This document shows, one piece after another, positions 4,549 to 6,905 of a DNA stretch of 6,905 bases. The translations under genes and the position numbers were made by a program. Within the stretch, counting starts at the first letter, position 1; the number at the start of each line of letters is the position of its first letter. Source of the stretch: JBAXTE01 sp038240835 (lineage in GTDB: Bacteria > Bacteroidota > Bacteroidia > Bacteroidales > WCHB1-69). The DNA lies in contig JBBRGJ010000171.1 of assembly GCA_038240835.1 (NCBI GenBank), positions 1-6,905 of the forward strand, in the 5' to 3' direction. The notes below the pieces were generated by a model, which saw only the letters and a list, made by a program, of their open reading frames with translations, was not told where the DNA came from and did no database searches.

Positions 4549-5901
4549 TTAATAGCGCAACCACTTCCAAAGTTCTTTGTAGTTTGCCTTTTTTCCGTAC
4601 ATTAATATTCCTGTTCTGTATATCTTGGCTGCTAACCAAGTGGTAAATATAAATCCAAAAATGAGCAAGGTCATCGATAATATTATTTCATGAATTGGGA
4701 CTCCAAATGGAAGTCTAATCATCATAATAATAGGAGAGGTGAATGGGATTATCGAAAGCCAATACGCTACTGGTCCCGTAGGATTATTGGTGACAAATTG
4801 TGCCATTATTAGCGCAAATACTAGTGGAATAGTAATCGGAAGCATAAACTGCTGTGTATCTGCTTCGTTGTCTACCGCAGAACCAATGGCTGCAAACAAG
4901 GATCCATAAAGAAGATATCCTCCAATAAAGTAGAACAAAAACATCAGCAACATGACTCCAAAATTAATGCTCTTCAAGGATTCTGTAAGTTCGTTTACCA
5001 TTTCTGCTTTGTTTGAAGAAGCAGGAGCAGAGAGTTCGCTTTTAGGATCGTTTATAGCAAAAGGGGATTGGCTATTACTCGAAACAGAGGTCTCTTGCTT
5101 GTCGTTTTTAGACGACATAATATCGGGTTGTATCGTTTGAAAAGCCGTTACAATAAGAAAGGTAAATACTATCCAAAGTAAAAACTGGGTTAGTCCCACA
5201 AAAGCAATTCCGATAATTTTGCCAAACATCAGTTGGATTGGTTTCACCGATGAAATAATAACTTCAATAATGCGGCTGGTTTTCTCTTCGATCACTCCTC
5301 GCATAACCTGAGATCCAAATAAGAAGATGAAAAAGTAGATGATGATGCCTGATATCAATCCTAAGAAAGTGTTTATTTCGCTAGAACTCGACTCTTCCAC
5401 TCCCTTTTCGTTGATTGTTCGGTGGTCGATTTTAATTCGGTTGTTTGCTTCAAACGAACGATTCGTATCCATGCTCATATCGCAATATTCTTCAATAAAA
5501 TGTCGCTCTAAAATAAACTTCATCGTGTTTTGAATATGCGATTTAACGCCTAATCCTAGTTGCTTTGAGGTGAAAAGATAGGCTCTGTTCGGAACATCAT
5601 TGCGCGGAATAACCAACAATGCATCGTATTGACCATTGTTTAGGTTTACTTTTGCCTCTTCAACAGGTGTTTTAATGTCGATAAACTTTATTTCAGCATC
5701 AGATTCCATCGCTCCTTTGTACCACCCATGTTCATCAATTACAGCAATCGTTTTTTGTCCATCAGACATTCTAGAGATAACTACAGGAACAATCATGAGA
5801 GCCGCCATTAGAATTGGTCCCAATATTGTCATTACAATAAACGATCGTTTCCTTACTCGAGTTAAATACTCTCTCTTAATTATTAAAGTAATATTACTCA
5901 T
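4549..5901 (-). CDS. ABC transporter permease, NatB-like (ABC-2 type)
   Basis: This 450-residue membrane protein is the partner of the ATPase encoded just upstream. One membrane segment (about 21-43) follows the cytoplasmic start IIKREYLTRVRKRS. A large extracytoplasmic domain spans about 45-175. A C-terminal bundle follows with segments near 177-198, 227-254, 312-338, 352-370, 378-398 and 404-426. The stretch EEKTSRIIEVIISS (205-218) is the conserved cytoplasmic coupling-helix signature of NatB/YhaP-type permeases. With the ATPase it should form an exporter; NatAB homologues export sodium, but the substrate here is not shown by sequence. Odd feature: a Ser/Asn/Lys-rich hydrophilic linker at about 258-300 between two membrane segments. 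The start overlaps the ATPase stop by 8 nt (ATGAGTAA), a sign of translational coupling. Confidence 0.9.
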   Translation of the reverse strand: MSNITLIIKREYLTRVRKRSFIVMTILGPILMAALMIVPVVISRMSDGQKTIAVIDEHGWYKGAMESDAEIKFIDIKTPVEEAKVNLNNGQYDALLVIPRNDVPNRAYLFTSKQLGLGVKSHIQNTMKFILERHFIEEYCDMSMDTNRSFEANNRIKIDHRTINEKGVEESSSSEINTFLGLISGIIIYFFIFLFGSQVMRGVIEEKTSRIIEVIISSVKPIQLMFGKIIGIAFVGLTQFLLWIVFTFLIVTAFQTIQPDIMSSKNDKQETSVSSNSQSPFAINDPKSELSAPASSNKAEMVNELTESLKSINFGVMLLMFLFYFIGGYLLYGSLFAAIGSAVDNEADTQQFMLPITIPLVFALIMAQFVTNNPTGPVAYWLSIIPFTSPIIMMIRLPFGVPIHEIILSMTLLIFGFIFTTWLAAKIYRTGILMYGKKANYKELWKWLRY

Positions 5902-6847
5902 TTCCTCTTTGATAAATTTTAGAACTACTTTTACACTTTATACTCGAAATAAATACCTCATTCATTGTGGGCAAAATCTCATTAAAGCTGTGGATTTCAG
6001 CTTTCCCAATAAACAGAGTAATTAAGTCGTTGGCTTTCACCTCGTTTGGAATTCTTATCTTCAGTTTAGTTTTATTTCGGTCTTGCTCTTCGCTAATAAG
6101 TTTATAACTTTCGGGCAATATTTGACTTATTCTAAAATCGGGAGTGCTGATTTCGATGTTGAATAAGTTTGACTTATACCGATCTTTTATCTCCTGAACA
6201 TCTCCTTCTAAAATTACTTTAGATTTGTTTAAAAGAACAATTTCATCGCAAATCTCTTCTACGGATGCCATGTTGTGGGTGGAAAAGATGATGGTAGCCC
6301 CGTTCTTTTTTAACAACAAAATCTCCTCTTTGAGCATGTTTACATTGATTGGATCAAATCCACTAAAGGGTTCATCGAAAATTAAAAACTTTGGATTATG
6401 AATCACGGTGATGATGAATTGTACCTTTTGTTGCATCCCTTTAGAAAGCTCTTCTACTCTTTTGTTCCACCATCCAGTAATCTCGAATTTTTCAAACCAA
6501 TACTTCAATCGTTTAATTGCTTCGTGGCGTGATAATCCTTTAAGCTGTGCTAGATAAATAGATTGTTCGCCAATCTTCATCTTTTTATACAACCCACGTT
6601 CCTCAGGCAGGTAACCAATGTCGTAGATATGAGATTGATTTAAGGGTGTTCCGTTGAACAATATTTGACCCGAATCGGGTGCAGTAATCTGATTAATGAT
6701 GCGAATAAAAGAGGTCTTTCCCGCTCCATTAGGACCAAGCATCCCAAAAATGCTATTTTCTTTAATGTTGATACTTACATCGTCTAATGCAACGTGATTA
6801 GAGTAAGATTTAACAATATTGCTTGCTTCTAAAATGAATGATGACAT
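5894..6847 (-). CDS. ABC transporter ATP-binding protein, NatA-like
   Basis: This 317-residue ATPase subunit contains Walker A GPNGAGKT (38-45), the Q-loop region GYLPEERGLY (78-87), the ABC signature LSKGMQQ (134-140) and Walker B FLIFDEP (154-160). The D-loop GFDP lies at 163-166 and the switch histidine is H191 (STHNM). In the Q-loop, glutamate takes the place of the usual glutamine, as is known in NatA-like proteins. The C-terminal 90 or so residues are the extra domain of this subfamily and are poorly conserved. It would dimerise and power the permease encoded next. An in-frame TAA at 6862-6860 and no other start codon in between fix ATG 6847 as the most upstream start. No promoter is visible in the 58 bp to the edge, so the operon may begin outside the window. 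Confidence 0.93.
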   Translation of the reverse strand: MSSFILEASNIVKSYSNHVALDDVSINIKENSIFGMLGPNGAGKTSFIRIINQITAPDSGQILFNGTPLNQSHIYDIGYLPEERGLYKKMKIGEQSIYLAQLKGLSRHEAIKRLKYWFEKFEITGWWNKRVEELSKGMQQKVQFIITVIHNPKFLIFDEPFSGFDPINVNMLKEEILLLKKNGATIIFSTHNMASVEEICDEIVLLNKSKVILEGDVQEIKDRYKSNLFNIEISTPDFRISQILPESYKLISEEQDRNKTKLKIRIPNEVKANDLITLFIGKAEIHSFNEILPTMNEVFISSIKCKSSSKIYQRGNE

Positions 6848-6849
6848 AA

Positions 6850-6905
6850 TTATACCCCATTATTTTGGTTGAAACTTCTTCTTAAAATTCTTCTGATTAT
6901 TGTTT
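6850..6905 (-). other. Possible 3' end of an upstream gene (frame undecided)
   Basis: Upstream of the ATPase start, two minus-strand frames are open from the window edge. One ends ...KKKFQPK at TAA 6862-6860 and the other ...NQNNGV at TAA 6852-6850. Either could be the tail of a gene co-transcribed with the transporter, but 45-56 nt is too short to decide, and it may be plain intergenic DNA. Confidence 0.2.

Noticed and set aside
4952..6025. Three plus-strand open frames (4952-5140, 5339-5533, 5636-6025)
   Set aside because: All lie opposite the ABC permease and the ATPase C-terminus, whose frames are well supported. They have no promoter, no family resemblance and atypical composition.

Overview
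The window looks like chromosomal DNA from an AT-rich member of the Bacteroidota. Several genes carry the Bacteroidota-type promoter (TTTG, about 20 nt, TAnnTTTG). Starts lack clear Shine-Dalgarno sequences. Both tRNA genes lack an encoded CCA, and the protein families fit the phylum. I cannot assign an order from sequence alone.

Layout. Positions 1-756 (minus strand) hold a repeated module. An intact tRNA-Asp(GTC) is followed by a strong hairpin terminator and, about 23 nt later, by a small GIY-YIG nuclease gene. After that gene comes a broken copy of the tRNA-Asp 3' end, split by a hairpin-rich insert of about 115 bp. A second copy of the same terminator follows, then a second, different GIY-YIG gene that runs off the left edge. 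So two copies of 'tRNA 3' end - terminator - GIY-YIG gene' are stacked behind one working tRNA. This is the most unusual part of the window.

Positions 757-2002 (plus strand) carry the tRNA-Asp control region facing a xerD-type tyrosine recombinase gene, then tRNA-Lys(TTT) and its terminator. The two tRNA promoters share long identical stretches, including 13 identical bases just after the -7 box. Positions 2003-3737 hold a promoter region, an unrecognised coiled-coil lipoprotein, and an RluA-family pseudouridine synthase with its own promoter and a nearby palindrome.

Positions 3738-3811 are two back-to-back arrays of 7-bp repeats filling the gap between convergent genes. Positions 3810-6847 (minus strand) form a tight three-gene run: an ABC ATPase, its NatB-type membrane permease (8-nt overlap), and, 13 nt further on, a DPM1-like family 2 glycosyltransferase. 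The ATPase and permease should form one transporter, probably an exporter. The glycosyltransferase is probably co-transcribed, but its functional link to the transporter is unknown.
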